In this document: in pieces, positions 40,722 through 49,664 of the stretch | Position numbering within the stretch: the first letter of the stretch is position 1 | Layout: the number at the start of each line of letters is the position of its first letter | Source: JACVRW01 sp963819115 | Lineage (GTDB): Bacteria; Actinomycetota; Thermoleophilia; Solirubrobacterales; Thermoleophilaceae | Length of the DNA: 64,000 nucleotides | Reading direction: 5' to 3' | NCBI GenBank assembly: GCA_963819115.1 | Contig: CAWFUR010000012.1 | Coordinates: forward strand, 308,007-372,006 | Program-made: the position numbers and the translations under genes | The notes under the pieces: model-generated | Database searches by the model: none | The model's input: the letters and a program-made list of their open reading frames with translations, nothing else | Told to the model about the DNA's origin: nothing

Positions 40722-42344
40722 ATGTCCACCACCGGAGCCCCCGGCGCAGAGCTGCAGGGAGAGGACGAGAAGAGACTCGCGGAGCTCGGCTACTCGCAGT
40801 CTCTCCAGCGTGGCTGGAGCAGCTTCTCCAACTTCGCCATCTCCTTCACGATCATCTCGGTACTCGCCGGATGCTTCACGAGCTACTTCGTGGCCTGGAA
40901 CAGCGGCGGGCCGATTGCGATCAGCTGGGGCTGGCCCATCATCTGCGGGCTGATCCTCCTGGTGGCCTTCTCGATGTCCGAGCTGGTGTCCCGGTACCCC
41001 ACCGCCGGCGGCATCTACTGGTGGGCCTCTGAGCTCGGCGGGAAGACCTGGGGCTGGTTCACCGGCTGGTTCAACCTGATCGGGCTCGTGGGCGTGGTGG
41101 CGTCGGTGGACTACGCATGCGCCCAGTTCATGAACGTGCTGTTCGGCCTCTACAGCCTCGATCTCGGCTTTATGAACTTCGGCGATGCCGAGCACGTCCT
41201 CCCCGAGACGTTCGCGCTGTTCGTGGCCATCCTCACTCTGCATGCCCTGATCAACATCTTCTCCTCGCCGCTGGTCGCCCTCTTCAACAACATCTCCGTG
41301 GGCTGGCACGTGCTCGGCGTGGCGGTGATCATCGGAATCCTCGTCATCGTGCCCGACCAGCACCAGAGCCTCGACTTCGTCTTCACGGAGCGCATCAACA
41401 ACACGGGCTTCAGCGACGGCACCATCGGCGGCGGGTTCTTCTGGTTCTACGTCCTTCCGCTCGGGTTCCTGCTGACCATGTACACCCAGACCGGCTACGA
41501 CGCCTCGGCACACATCAGCGAGGAGACGAAGGGAGCCGCGATCGGAGCGGCCAAGGGCGTGTGGCGCTCGGTGTTCTGGTCCGGCGTGATCGGCTGGTTC
41601 GTCCTGCTCGCCATCACGTTCGCGGCCACCGACACCAAGTTCATCAACGATCCCGGAAACGGCTTCGGCCTTGGCGCCTCCACCGCGATCTTCGGCAGCG
41701 CCCTCGACCCGTGGGCGGCGAAGATGGTCATCCTGATCGCGGTCATCGGCCAGCTCTTCTGCGGCATGGCGGGGCTTACGAGCGCCTCGCGCATGTGTTA
41801 CGCCTTTTCGCGGGACCGGGCTGTGCCGGGGCACCGGATCTGGACGCGGCTCAACCACCACCGCGTGCCCGCCTACTCGGTCCTATTCATGGCCTTCCTC
41901 TCCTTCCTCGTGACCATCCCGGCCCTGAAGGGAGACGAGAACAACTACACCTACGCGTTCACAGCCGTGGTGTCGATCACCGTAATCGGGCTGTACATCG
42001 CCTATGTGATCCCGGTGTTCCTGCGCTGGCGCAAGGGCGACTCGTGGGAGCCCGGGCCCTGGACTCTCGGGAAGAAATACAAGTGGATCAACCCCGCGGC
42101 GGTGATCTGGGTGATCATCTGCGTGATCATCTTCAGCCTCCCGCAGGCACCGGTCGGGGTGCCGTGGAATGACGAGTTCGACCTGAAGTACCTGAACTAC
42201 GCCCCGGTCACGGTGGCCGTGGTGATCCTCGCCGTGGGCCTCTGGTGGCTGATCTCCGCCCGCCACTCCTTCGAGGGCCCGGTGCGGCAGATCACCACCG
42301 ACGAGACCGGTCGCGTGGTGGCCGAGGAGCCGGCCCCCGGCTAG
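40722..42344 (+). CDS. APC-superfamily amino acid / polyamine permease
   Basis: 540 residues, about 12 membrane helices. FSNFAISFTIISVLAGCFTS opens helix 1; GGIYWWASELGGKTWGWFTG and QTGYDASAHISEETKGA are marks of the amino acid/choline transporter (UGA4/GABA-permease) group. It imports an amine or amino acid with protons or sodium. ATG 40722 has GGGAGAAAG upstream. It is the first gene of a tight cluster whose later enzymes imply that its cargo is gamma-glutamylated. Confidence 0.92.
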   Translation: MSTTGAPGAELQGEDEKRLAELGYSQSLQRGWSSFSNFAISFTIISVLAGCFTSYFVAWNSGGPIAISWGWPIICGLILLVAFSMSELVSRYPTAGGIYWWASELGGKTWGWFTGWFNLIGLVGVVASVDYACAQFMNVLFGLYSLDLGFMNFGDAEHVLPETFALFVAILTLHALINIFSSPLVALFNNISVGWHVLGVAVIIGILVIVPDQHQSLDFVFTERINNTGFSDGTIGGGFFWFYVLPLGFLLTMYTQTGYDASAHISEETKGAAIGAAKGVWRSVFWSGVIGWFVLLAITFAATDTKFINDPGNGFGLGASTAIFGSALDPWAAKMVILIAVIGQLFCGMAGLTSASRMCYAFSRDRAVPGHRIWTRLNHHRVPAYSVLFMAFLSFLVTIPALKGDENNYTYAFTAVVSITVIGLYIAYVIPVFLRWRKGDSWEPGPWTLGKKYKWINPAAVIWVIICVIIFSLPQAPVGVPWNDEFDLKYLNYAPVTVAVVILAVGLWWLISARHSFEGPVRQITTDETGRVVAEEPAPG

Positions 42345-42354
42345 TTTCAGTCGC

Positions 42355-43686
42355 GTGAACATTCGAGAGCTCCGCAGGGCGGTCGAGGACGGCACCGTGG
42401 ACACGGTGCTGCTCGCGGTCGCCGACATGGAGGGCCGTCTTCAGGGCAAGCGGCTCACCGCCACCCACTTCCTGGAGGAGGTGGCCGAGAACGCCGCCGA
42501 GGGGTGCAACTACCTCCTCGCGGTGGACGTGGACATGGAGACCGTGTCCGGATACGAGATGTCGAGCTGGTCGCGCGGCTACGGCGACTTCGTGATGAAG
42601 CCGGACCTGGACACCCTCAAGCCCGTGCCGTGGCACGAGGCAACGGTGATGGTGATGGCCGACCTCCAGTGGCACGACGGCGCGGACGTGGTGGCCTCGC
42701 CGCGGCAGATCCTGCGCCGGCAGTTGGAACGCCTGGCCGAGCGGGGGTGGAGCGCGGCCGCGGGCACCGAGCTCGAGTTCATGCTCTTCCACGACACCTA
42801 CGAGGACGCCTGGCGCAAGAGCTACCGGGACCTGGAGCCGGTCAATCTCTACAACGTCGACTACTCGCTCGTGGGCACGGCGCGGGTGGAGCCGCTCATC
42901 CGCCGCATCCGGAACTCGATGCAGGGCGCCGGAATGAAGGTCGAGAACTCGAAGGGCGAGTGCAACTTCGGACAGCACGAGATCAACTTCAGGTACGACG
43001 AGGCGCTGAAGACGGCCGACGATCACTCGCTCTACAAGACGGGGGCCAAGGAGATCGCCGCCCAGGAGGGCTATGCGCTCACGTTCATGGCCAAGCTGAA
43101 CGAGCACGAGGGCAACTCGTGCCACATCCACTGCTCGCTCCAGAAGGCGGACGGCAGCGGCAGCGTGTTCGCTGAGCAGCAACAGACCTTCGATCACTTC
43201 GTGGCCGGCCAGCTCGCGGCGCTCTCCGAGCTCACGCTTCTGTTCGCCCCGCACGTGAACTCGTACAAGCGCTTCGTTGAGGGGTCCTTCGCCCCGACCG
43301 CGGTGGCCTGGGGCCGGGACAACCGCACCTGCGCGATGCGGGTGGTGGGGCACGGGGAGGGCCTGCGGGTGGAGAACCGGCTGCCCGGCGCGGACGTGAA
43401 TCCCTACCTCGCGCTGGCCGCGATGATCGCCTCCGGGCTGCGCGGGATCGACGAGGAGCTGCCGCTCGAGGCTCCGCTGGAGGGCAACGCCTACGAGTCG
43501 GACAAGGAGCGGGTGCCGCACACCCTCTACGCCGCGCGCGACCTCTTCGCGGAATCGGCGCTGGCCCGCGACGCCTTCGGCCAGGAGGTGGTGGATCACT
43601 ACGTGAACCACGCCACGGTGGAGCTCGACGCCTTCGAGAAGGCCATCACCGACTGGGAGAAGTTCCGCGGCTTCGAGCGCCTGTGA
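42355..43686 (+). CDS. Glutamine synthetase-like gamma-glutamylamine ligase (PuuA/GlnA3 type)
   Basis: 443 residues. Glutamine synthetase fold with AGTELEFMLF (metal Glu), KGECNFGQHEINFRY, EGNSCHIHCSLQKADG, and RVENRLPGADVNPYLALAAM. It lacks the adenylylation-loop tyrosine motif of GlnA1 and lies in a catabolic operon, so it should ligate glutamate to a small amine rather than ammonia. GTG 42355 has TAGTTT, overlapping the permease stop, 7 bases upstream, allowing a leaderless internal transcript. The next gene overlaps by 4 bases. Confidence 0.88.
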   Translation: MNIRELRRAVEDGTVDTVLLAVADMEGRLQGKRLTATHFLEEVAENAAEGCNYLLAVDVDMETVSGYEMSSWSRGYGDFVMKPDLDTLKPVPWHEATVMVMADLQWHDGADVVASPRQILRRQLERLAERGWSAAAGTELEFMLFHDTYEDAWRKSYRDLEPVNLYNVDYSLVGTARVEPLIRRIRNSMQGAGMKVENSKGECNFGQHEINFRYDEALKTADDHSLYKTGAKEIAAQEGYALTFMAKLNEHEGNSCHIHCSLQKADGSGSVFAEQQQTFDHFVAGQLAALSELTLLFAPHVNSYKRFVEGSFAPTAVAWGRDNRTCAMRVVGHGEGLRVENRLPGADVNPYLALAAMIASGLRGIDEELPLEAPLEGNAYESDKERVPHTLYAARDLFAESALARDAFGQEVVDHYVNHATVELDAFEKAITDWEKFRGFERL

Positions 43687-44414
43687 CTCGTCCGGTCATC
43701 GGCATCTGCAGCGCACTGGAGGTGGTGCGGTGGCGGGCCTGGGAGGTGCTGTGCAACATCTCCCCGCGCGTGTACTCCGAGGCCGTCCAGGTCGCCGGCG
43801 GCCTGGCCCTCGTGCTTCCTCCCGACGACGAGTCGGCCGAGTCGCCCGACGAGACGCTCGACCTGCTCGACGGGCTCGTGCTCGCCGGAGGGGCGGACGT
43901 CGATCCCGGTACATACGGTGCCACGCCGCATCCCGAGACCGACGGCACCTGGCCGGAGCGCGACCGCTTCGAGCTGGCGCTGGCGCACCGGGCGCTCGAG
44001 AGGGACATCCCCCTGCTCGGCATCTGCCGCGGCGTCCAGATGCTCAACGTGGCCCTCGGCGGAACCATCGACCAGCATCTCCCGGATGCCCTGGGCCATG
44101 AGCGCCACCGCGAGGTGTCGGGCGTGTTCTCCGACCATGAGGTGCGCCTGGAGCCGGGCTCGCTGGCGGCGCAGGCGGTCGGTGGGGAGACCACCGGCGT
44201 CAAGTCGCACCACCACCAGGGCCTCGCGGAGCTCGGGGAGGGCCTGGTGGTGACCGGGCGCTCGGCGGACGACGACCTGGTGGAGGCCGTGGAGCTGCCG
44301 GGCCGCGAGTTCGTGCTGGGCGTGCTGTGGCACCCCGAGGAGGACCAGCGCAGCAAGGTGATCGGATCGCTCGTGGAGCGGGCACGGTCGAGAAGGGGCG
44401 CGGCGGCCGGATGA
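43683..44414 (+). CDS. puuD: Gamma-glutamyl-gamma-aminobutyrate hydrolase family (PuuD)
   Basis: 243 residues of the class I glutamine amidotransferase fold. Nucleophile Cys115 in LLGICRGVQMLNVALGGT, oxyanion LAGGADVDPGTYG, and catalytic His/Glu in VLGVLWHPEED. This family cleaves gamma-glutamyl products back to glutamate plus acid. The GTG start overlaps the glutamine synthetase-like stop (GTGA) and its own stop overlaps the next start (ATGA): strict coupling along the pathway. Confidence 0.92.
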   Translation: MTRPVIGICSALEVVRWRAWEVLCNISPRVYSEAVQVAGGLALVLPPDDESAESPDETLDLLDGLVLAGGADVDPGTYGATPHPETDGTWPERDRFELALAHRALERDIPLLGICRGVQMLNVALGGTIDQHLPDALGHERHREVSGVFSDHEVRLEPGSLAAQAVGGETTGVKSHHHQGLAELGEGLVVTGRSADDDLVEAVELPGREFVLGVLWHPEEDQRSKVIGSLVERARSRRGAAAG

Positions 44415-45766
44415 TCCGCGTGATCGAGCCGGCCACGGCCGAGGTGATGGCCGAGGTGCCGCGGGCGGGGGCGGAGGAGGTCGACGCGGCGGTGGAGAGA
44501 GCGCGCCGCGCCTTCCCCGGGTGGCGTGCGGTGGCGCCCGCCGACCGCGCCCGGATGCTCCACCGGCTCGCGGACGAGCTGGACTCACGCCGCGAGGAGC
44601 TGGCCGTTCTCGAGGCCCGGAACGCGGGGAAGCCGATCGGGGACGCCCGCGGCGAGATGGGCATGGTGGTGGACACCTTCCGCTATTACGCCGCGGGGCC
44701 GGAGCGACTCACGGGAAAGACGATCCCGGTTGCGGGCGGGGTGGACATGACGTTCCGCGAGCCGCTCGGCGTGGTGGGGCTCATCACGCCGTGGAACTTC
44801 CCCCTCACGATCGCGGCCTGGAAGGTGGCCCCCGCGCTGGCGGCGGGGAACACGGTGGTGCTGAAGCCCGCGGAGCTCACCCCACTCACCTCGCTCGAGC
44901 TGGGCGGGATCGCGCTCGAGGCGGGGGTCCCGGAGGGTGTTGTGAACGTGGTGGCCGGGCCGGGCTCGGTGTGCGGGCAGCGGCTGGTGGAGCACGAGCA
45001 CGTGGCCAAGGTGGCCTTCACCGGATCCACCGAGGTCGGGCGGCGGATCGCCGAGGGCGCCGCGGGCACGATCAAGCGGGTGACGCTCGAGCTCGGCGGG
45101 AAGTCGGCCAACGTCGTGTTCGCCGACGCCGATGTGGAGGCCGCGGCGCACACCGCGTCGCCCGCGGTGTTCGGCAACGCCGGCCAGGACTGCTGCGCTC
45201 GTTCGCGCATCCTGGTGGAGCGCTCGGCCCTCGACCGGTTCATGGGCCATCTCGAGAGCGCCGTCGGGTCGATCTCCGTCGGCGACCCGCTCGACGAGTC
45301 CACTCAGATGGGGCCGCTGATCTCCGAGGACCAGCTGCGGACCGTGTCGTCGTACGTGCCCGACGGCGCTCCGGTGGCCATCCGCGGCTCGGCCCCTGAG
45401 GGGCCCGGATACTGGTTCGCCCCCACCGTGCTGTGTCCGGTGGCGAACGACGACCGGCCCGCGCGCGAGGAGATCTTCGGCCCGGTGGCGTGCGTCATCC
45501 CCTTCGAGGGCGAGGAGGAAGCCGTCCGCCTTGCCAACGACACGGTCTATGGGCTCTCCGGCTCGGTGTGGACCCGGGACGGGGCCCGCGCTCTGCGCAT
45601 GGCGCGGGCGCTCGAGACCGGGGTCATCTCGATCAACTCGAACACGTCGGTGCGCGTGGCCACGCCGTTCGGGGGCTTCAAGCAGTCGGGCGTCGGCCGC
45701 GAGCTCGGGCCGGACGCCCTGGAGCACTACACCGAGCTGAAGAACGTCTACTACGCGACGGAGTGA
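44411..45766 (+). CDS. Aldehyde dehydrogenase family (PuuC-like)
   Basis: 451 residues from ATG 44411. Catalytic Cys261 in FGNAGQDCCA, general base Glu227 in LELGGKS, NAD contact VAFTGSTEVG and WNFPLTI. It should oxidise gamma-glutamylamino-aldehyde or another aldehyde to the acid with NAD(P). It sits between PuuD and an SDR in a coupled operon. The amine oxidase that would make the aldehyde is not in the cluster; a transaminase or oxidase elsewhere is needed. Confidence 0.92.
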   Translation: MIRVIEPATAEVMAEVPRAGAEEVDAAVERARRAFPGWRAVAPADRARMLHRLADELDSRREELAVLEARNAGKPIGDARGEMGMVVDTFRYYAAGPERLTGKTIPVAGGVDMTFREPLGVVGLITPWNFPLTIAAWKVAPALAAGNTVVLKPAELTPLTSLELGGIALEAGVPEGVVNVVAGPGSVCGQRLVEHEHVAKVAFTGSTEVGRRIAEGAAGTIKRVTLELGGKSANVVFADADVEAAAHTASPAVFGNAGQDCCARSRILVERSALDRFMGHLESAVGSISVGDPLDESTQMGPLISEDQLRTVSSYVPDGAPVAIRGSAPEGPGYWFAPTVLCPVANDDRPAREEIFGPVACVIPFEGEEEAVRLANDTVYGLSGSVWTRDGARALRMARALETGVISINSNTSVRVATPFGGFKQSGVGRELGPDALEHYTELKNVYYATE

Positions 45767-45768
45767 CG

Positions 45769-46515
45769 ATGGGGAGGCTCGACGAAAAGGTATGCGTGAT
45801 CACGGGGGCCGCCGGCGGGATCGGCGCCGAGAGCGCCGAGCTCTTCCAGCGGGAGGGCGCGCGGGTGGTGGGCGTGGACCTGCAGGCCGGCTCCCCCGGA
45901 GACCTGGCGCTCGAGGTCGACGTGACGGATCCGGACGAGGTGGCGGGCATGTACACGCGGGTGCGCGAGGAGTTCGGGCGGATCGACGTGCTCTTCAACA
46001 ACGCGGGCATCTCGCCGCCGGACGACGTGTCGGTGCTCGACACCACCCTCGAGGCCTGGCAGCGGGTTCAGGACGTGAACCTGAAGTCCGTCTTCCTCTG
46101 CTGCCATCACGGCATCCCGCACCTGCTCGACGGCGGGGGCGGCTCGGTGATCAACACGGCCTCGTTCGTGGCCGTGCTCGGGGCGGCCACGTCGCAGATC
46201 TCGTACACCGCCTCGAAGGGCGGGGTGCTGGCCCTCTCGCGGGAGCTGGGCGTGGAGTTCGCACGACGCGGCGTCCGGGTGAACGCCCTCTGCCCGGGTC
46301 CCGTGAACACCCCGCTTCTCGAGGAGCTCTACTCCAGCGACCCGGTCCAGGCAGCGCGCCGGCTGGTGCACGTGCCGATGGGGCGCTTCGCACACACGCG
46401 CGAGATCGCCAACGCCGCGCTCTTCCTGGCCAGTGACGAGTCCTCGTACGTGACGGCCCAGAGCTTCATGGTGGACGGCGGGATCTCAAGCGCGTACACC
46501 ACCCCGGACAGCTAA
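45769..46515 (+). CDS. SDR family oxidoreductase
   Basis: 248 residues, classical SDR. Cofactor loop VITGAAGGIGAESA, acidic VVGVDLQ favouring NAD, NNAGIS, and active site with Ser in NTASFVAV and YTASKGG (Tyr/Lys). C-terminal FMVDGGISSAY. It starts 2 bp after the aldehyde dehydrogenase stop and is the last gene of the operon. It could reduce or oxidise a hydroxy intermediate of the amine breakdown; the substrate is unknown. Confidence 0.92.
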   Translation: MGRLDEKVCVITGAAGGIGAESAELFQREGARVVGVDLQAGSPGDLALEVDVTDPDEVAGMYTRVREEFGRIDVLFNNAGISPPDDVSVLDTTLEAWQRVQDVNLKSVFLCCHHGIPHLLDGGGGSVINTASFVAVLGAATSQISYTASKGGVLALSRELGVEFARRGVRVNALCPGPVNTPLLEELYSSDPVQAARRLVHVPMGRFAHTREIANAALFLASDESSYVTAQSFMVDGGISSAYTTPDS

Positions 46516-47225
46516 AACGGGCTGCGACCGTTCGCCGCGGCCAGGAAGCGCCCGGCGATGCCCCGGCCGAGCTCGTTCCAGGCCCCGATGCGGCGGCTGC
46601 TCTCGGTGCGCAGGGCCTCGGGGTCGAGGCCCGTCTTGACCGCGTCCGGGTCGGTGCTCCACGCGTCGAACCACCGGTTCAGGTCCGGCTCCGTGACCTC
46701 GGCGTGAAACTGGAGCCCCCAGGCGGGCGAGCCGTTCAGGCGATAGGCCTGTAGGCACACCGGGCTGCGGGCCAGCGCCACCGCGCCCTCGGGCAGCGGC
46801 GCCTCGTAGCTGTGCCACTCGAACACGTCGAGCGTCTCGGGGATCCCCCCCAGCAGCGGGTCGTGGCGGCCCTCGGGAGTCAGCTCCACCGGCTTCCAGC
46901 CGATCTCGGGCTCCCGCGCGCGGCCCGGGGTGACTCCCGCGGCCTCGGCCAGGAGCTGGGCGCCGAGGCACAGGCCCACCACGGGGATGCCCCGGGAGAG
47001 CAGGTCGCGGAGCACGTCCTTCTCCCCGCGCAGCCACGGGAGCCTGTCCTCCTCGTCGACGTTCATGGCCCCGCCGAAGACCATTGCCGCGTCCACCCCG
47101 GAGAGGTCCGGGGGTGGAGCGAGGTCGGGGCGCCACTCCACCAGCTCATGGCCGGCCTCGCGGGCCACCTGGCCGAAGACACCCGGCCCCGCATCATCGT
47201 TATGGACGGCCGCGAGAACGCGCAC
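46512..47225 (-). CDS. Class I glutamine amidotransferase-like protein
   Basis: 237 residues. Nucleophile Cys86 in VVGLCLGAQLLAEAAG, VFGGAMNVDEED, and WGLQFHAEV with catalytic His and Glu-type residues. Related to GMP synthase-like GATases of unknown partner, often found with gamma-glutamyl metabolism. It converges with the SDR gene (4-base overlap). GTG 47225 is supported by GATACT six bases upstream. Confidence 0.87.
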   Translation of the reverse strand: MRVLAAVHNDDAGPGVFGQVAREAGHELVEWRPDLAPPPDLSGVDAAMVFGGAMNVDEEDRLPWLRGEKDVLRDLLSRGIPVVGLCLGAQLLAEAAGVTPGRAREPEIGWKPVELTPEGRHDPLLGGIPETLDVFEWHSYEAPLPEGAVALARSPVCLQAYRLNGSPAWGLQFHAEVTEPDLNRWFDAWSTDPDAVKTGLDPEALRTESSRRIGAWNELGRGIAGRFLAAANGRSPF

Positions 47226-47231
47226 CAGCCC

Positions 47232-47237
47232 AGTATC
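47232..47237 (-). promoter_or_regulatory. -10 box, leaderless promoter of the amidotransferase gene
   Basis: GATACT on the minus strand, six bases (GGGCTG), then GTG at 47225. Confidence 0.5.
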
Positions 47238-47243
47238 GCTTCG

Positions 47244-48008
47244 CTAGGGCTTTTCCGGCGCCGCCGGAGCAGGCGCCTCCGGGGCCGGCGGCGGATCGGC
47301 AGGGGTGTAGGCCGCGGTGGCGGGGAGTGCGGTCTCGCCATGGAGACGTCGCAGCTCGAAGTAGAGGATGGCCGCGGCCAGCGCCGAGAGGGGGGCGATG
47401 AGCACGTTGGTGATCAGGTCGGCGGCCACGTAGCTCACCACGGAGTCGGCGATCGCGATCAGGATGGCCGCCACCACCGCGCTCAGCACGAGCTTGAGCA
47501 GCAGCAGCACGATCAGCACGGCCAGCACCTGCCATCCGTGGTCCTTGACCAGCGCCCGGCTCCGCCCGAAGGAGGACATCGCGTCGGTTCGCTCGATCAC
47601 GATCACCGGGGCGATCAGGGCCCAGATCGTGAGCAGGAACAGACCGGGGACGATCAGCAGCACGAAGCCGATGCCGGTTGCGAGCCCGCCCAGGAAGCCC
47701 GCGACGAGCAGTGGCCCGATCACCGGCGTGACCGCAGACAGGAGCGACCCGACGGTGTGGTCGCGGCGTCCGTCGAGGATGTCGTGAGCCGCCTCCACCA
47801 CCATGCCCTGGAACCAGTAGGTGGCGATGGCGCCGACGATGATCGCCGCGATTGCCAGGAAGAACCCGCCGCTCTCGCGGAGGACCCCGTTCAGGATCGC
47901 CACGGGAACGAACACCACCAGCGCCGCCGGTACGAGCAAGGAGAACTGGTCCCTGTAGACCGAGAAGATGCGCTCGAAGACCGTGCCCACGTCCAGCTTC
48001 TGTTCCAT
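47244..48008 (-). CDS. Multi-helix membrane protein (DUF975/GDPD-membrane-domain-like)
   Basis: 254 residues. It starts MEQKLDVGTVFERIFSVYRD, a typical cytoplasmic lead-in, then about six hydrophobic helices (SLLVPAALVVFVPVAILNGV ... GIGFVLLIVPGLFLLTIWAL), a conserved VIVIERTDAMSSFGRSRALV loop and a C-terminal Pro/Ala tail. This pattern is known for glycerophosphodiester-phosphodiesterase membrane-like proteins of unknown role. Divergent from the YqgE gene. Confidence 0.75.
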   Translation of the reverse strand: MEQKLDVGTVFERIFSVYRDQFSLLVPAALVVFVPVAILNGVLRESGGFFLAIAAIIVGAIATYWFQGMVVEAAHDILDGRRDHTVGSLLSAVTPVIGPLLVAGFLGGLATGIGFVLLIVPGLFLLTIWALIAPVIVIERTDAMSSFGRSRALVKDHGWQVLAVLIVLLLLKLVLSAVVAAILIAIADSVVSYVAADLITNVLIAPLSALAAAILYFELRRLHGETALPATAAYTPADPPPAPEAPAPAAPEKP

Positions 48009-48048
48009 GCGCGGGCACGGTACAGCTAACGTCGGCGCGCGGGTGGGT

Positions 48049-48054
48049 AAGAAT
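48049..48054 (+). promoter_or_regulatory. -10 box, leaderless promoter of the YqgE-like gene
   Basis: AAGAAT (part of TAAGAAT), six bases (CGGGTT), then GTG 48061. Confidence 0.5.
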
Positions 48055-48060
48055 CGGGTT

Positions 48061-48585
48061 GTGGACAGTCTTCGCGGAAAGCTCCTCATCGCCGCCCCGT
48101 CGCTGTTCGACTACTTCCGCCGCACGGTGATCCTCGTGCTCGACCACTCCGAGGACGGCGCGATGGGCGTGGTGCTCAACCGCCGCTCCGAGACCAGCGT
48201 GGCCGACGCTGTGCCCGCCCTCGCGTCGCTTCCCGACGCTGACGAGCTGGTGTACGTGGGCGGCCCCGTGGCCCCGGGATCGGTGGTGGCGCTCGGCGAC
48301 TTCGACGATCCCGACGAGGCGGGCACGCACCTGGTGGGCTCGCTCGGCACCCTCGACCCGGGCCGGCCGACCGTGTCGCTTCAGCGCCTGCGCGTGTATG
48401 CGGGATACGCCGGATGGTCCGCGGGGCAGCTCGACGACGAGCTGGGCGAGGGCGCCTGGATCGTCGAGCCGGCCGACGCGGACGATCCCTTCACCGACGG
48501 TGACATCTGGTCCGAGGCGCTGCGCCGCAAGGGCGGCGAATACTCGCTCCTCGCCACGATGCCGGGCGACCCGTCGGTGAACTAG
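48061..48585 (+). CDS. YqgE/AlgH family protein
   Basis: 174 residues, complete family length. Signatures: GKLLIAAPSLFDYFRRTVIL, HSEDGAMGVVLNRRSE, YVGGPVAPGSVVAL and GYAGWSAGQLDDELGEGAW. Widespread in bacteria, fold known, function unknown. GTG 48061 begins the conserved N-terminus. It is followed by a cluster of palindromic repeats. Confidence 0.93.
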   Translation: MDSLRGKLLIAAPSLFDYFRRTVILVLDHSEDGAMGVVLNRRSETSVADAVPALASLPDADELVYVGGPVAPGSVVALGDFDDPDEAGTHLVGSLGTLDPGRPTVSLQRLRVYAGYAGWSAGQLDDELGEGAWIVEPADADDPFTDGDIWSEALRRKGGEYSLLATMPGDPSVN

Positions 48586-48594
48586 GACATGGTC

Positions 48595-48680
48595 CGGTGC
48601 TCGCCCGATGACAGGGCTGCGGTGCTCGCCTGATCACCGATCAGGCTGCGCTCCTCGCCGCCGATCGGGCTGCGCTCCTC
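48595..48680. repeat. Palindromic repeat cluster (one full, two partial copies)
   Basis: A full 43-bp copy at 48616-48658 is flanked by half copies at 48595-48620 and 48659-48680. The full copy is the reverse complement of the element at 53253, except that the stem reads GCCTGATC/GATCAGGC instead of GCCCGATC/GATCGGGC: a paired, compensatory change. Confidence 0.8.
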
Positions 48681-48689
48681 CCTCGCCCG

Positions 48690-49661
48690 CTAAGGGGCGA
48701 GCACCGGGTAGTCCCGGGCCATCGACTCCACCACCAGCCGGGCGGGCGTCAACGCCCCGTCGCGCGTGAAGTGAACGCCGTCGGGCTGGCGGGACACGAC
48801 CTCGTGACCGTCGATCTTCGTCACGTTTCGGTAGCGGCCGCCGGAGATGCGGTCGTAGAAGTTCACGTAGCGCGCGCCCGGCACCGCCTCGGCCGCCCGG
48901 GACACCGCGAAGTTCTGCACGCGGTAGATGCGGTTGAACTCCTCGTCGCGCGCCGTGGGTGGGGGCGCCCAGTACACCGGCCGCCGGCCGCGGCTGCCCA
49001 GCTCGCGCATGACCACCGCCGTGCGCCGCGCGTACTCGGTCTCCCATTCCGGGGTGAACGGGCCGTATCCGCCGCCGTCCACCGTCACGTTGAAGCCGTC
49101 GTTGGCGCCCATCACCATCACCACCGCGTCAGGGTGCCGGTCGGTGATCTCCTGCTTCGCGTTCACCTCCCAGTTGAAGAACTCCGGCCGGGTGAGGCCC
49201 GTCCCGTTGCGAGCCACCACGTCCACGTGGAGCAGCCCGTCGGGGGCCACGTCCACCATGCGCTGGCCCACGAACTCGGCCTGGGAGTCACCGGTCACGA
49301 GCACGTTCAGCGGATCGGCTCGGGTGGGTTGGCGATAGTGCCGTGCCGGTCGCGCGTGCCTGTGGAGGATCGCCGCCGAGCCGCGCTCGAGCTCGGTGCC
49401 GGCCTGGGTCTTCGGCTCCTGCCCGAACGCGAGGTCGAGCCCCTCGCGGGGTAGGTGGAGGCCCACCGCGCCGGCCGCGTCGTCGAGCGGCCGGCCGATG
49501 GAAAGCACGGCGTCCCTGGTGGGGCCGTTCCCCATGCCCTCGCCCGCACGCACGATCGCCTCGGAATTGAGAAGGGCGGCCACCGCAAGCGCCACGACCA
49601 CCACCACGAGCACCCGGCCGGCGGGCATTCTCAGATCGCGCTGGTCGCCGGTCGGATACAC
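48690..49661 (-). CDS. Exported SGNH/DUF459-like hydrolase
   Basis: 323 residues. N-terminal membrane anchor or signal (GRVLVVVVVALAVAALL), then an SGNH-type hydrolase: nucleophile Ser in VLVTGDSQAEFVG, block III VVMVMGANDG (Asn), and C-terminal DGVHFTRDGA (catalytic Asp-x-x-His). In polysaccharide acetylation systems an MBOAT membrane protein passes acetyl groups to such an SGNH protein outside the cell. It starts 3 bp after the MBOAT stop, supporting that pairing. Confidence 0.85.
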   Translation of the reverse strand: MYPTGDQRDLRMPAGRVLVVVVVALAVAALLNSEAIVRAGEGMGNGPTRDAVLSIGRPLDDAAGAVGLHLPREGLDLAFGQEPKTQAGTELERGSAAILHRHARPARHYRQPTRADPLNVLVTGDSQAEFVGQRMVDVAPDGLLHVDVVARNGTGLTRPEFFNWEVNAKQEITDRHPDAVVMVMGANDGFNVTVDGGGYGPFTPEWETEYARRTAVVMRELGSRGRRPVYWAPPPTARDEEFNRIYRVQNFAVSRAAEAVPGARYVNFYDRISGGRYRNVTKIDGHEVVSRQPDGVHFTRDGALTPARLVVESMARDYPVLAP

Positions 49662-49664
49662 AGC

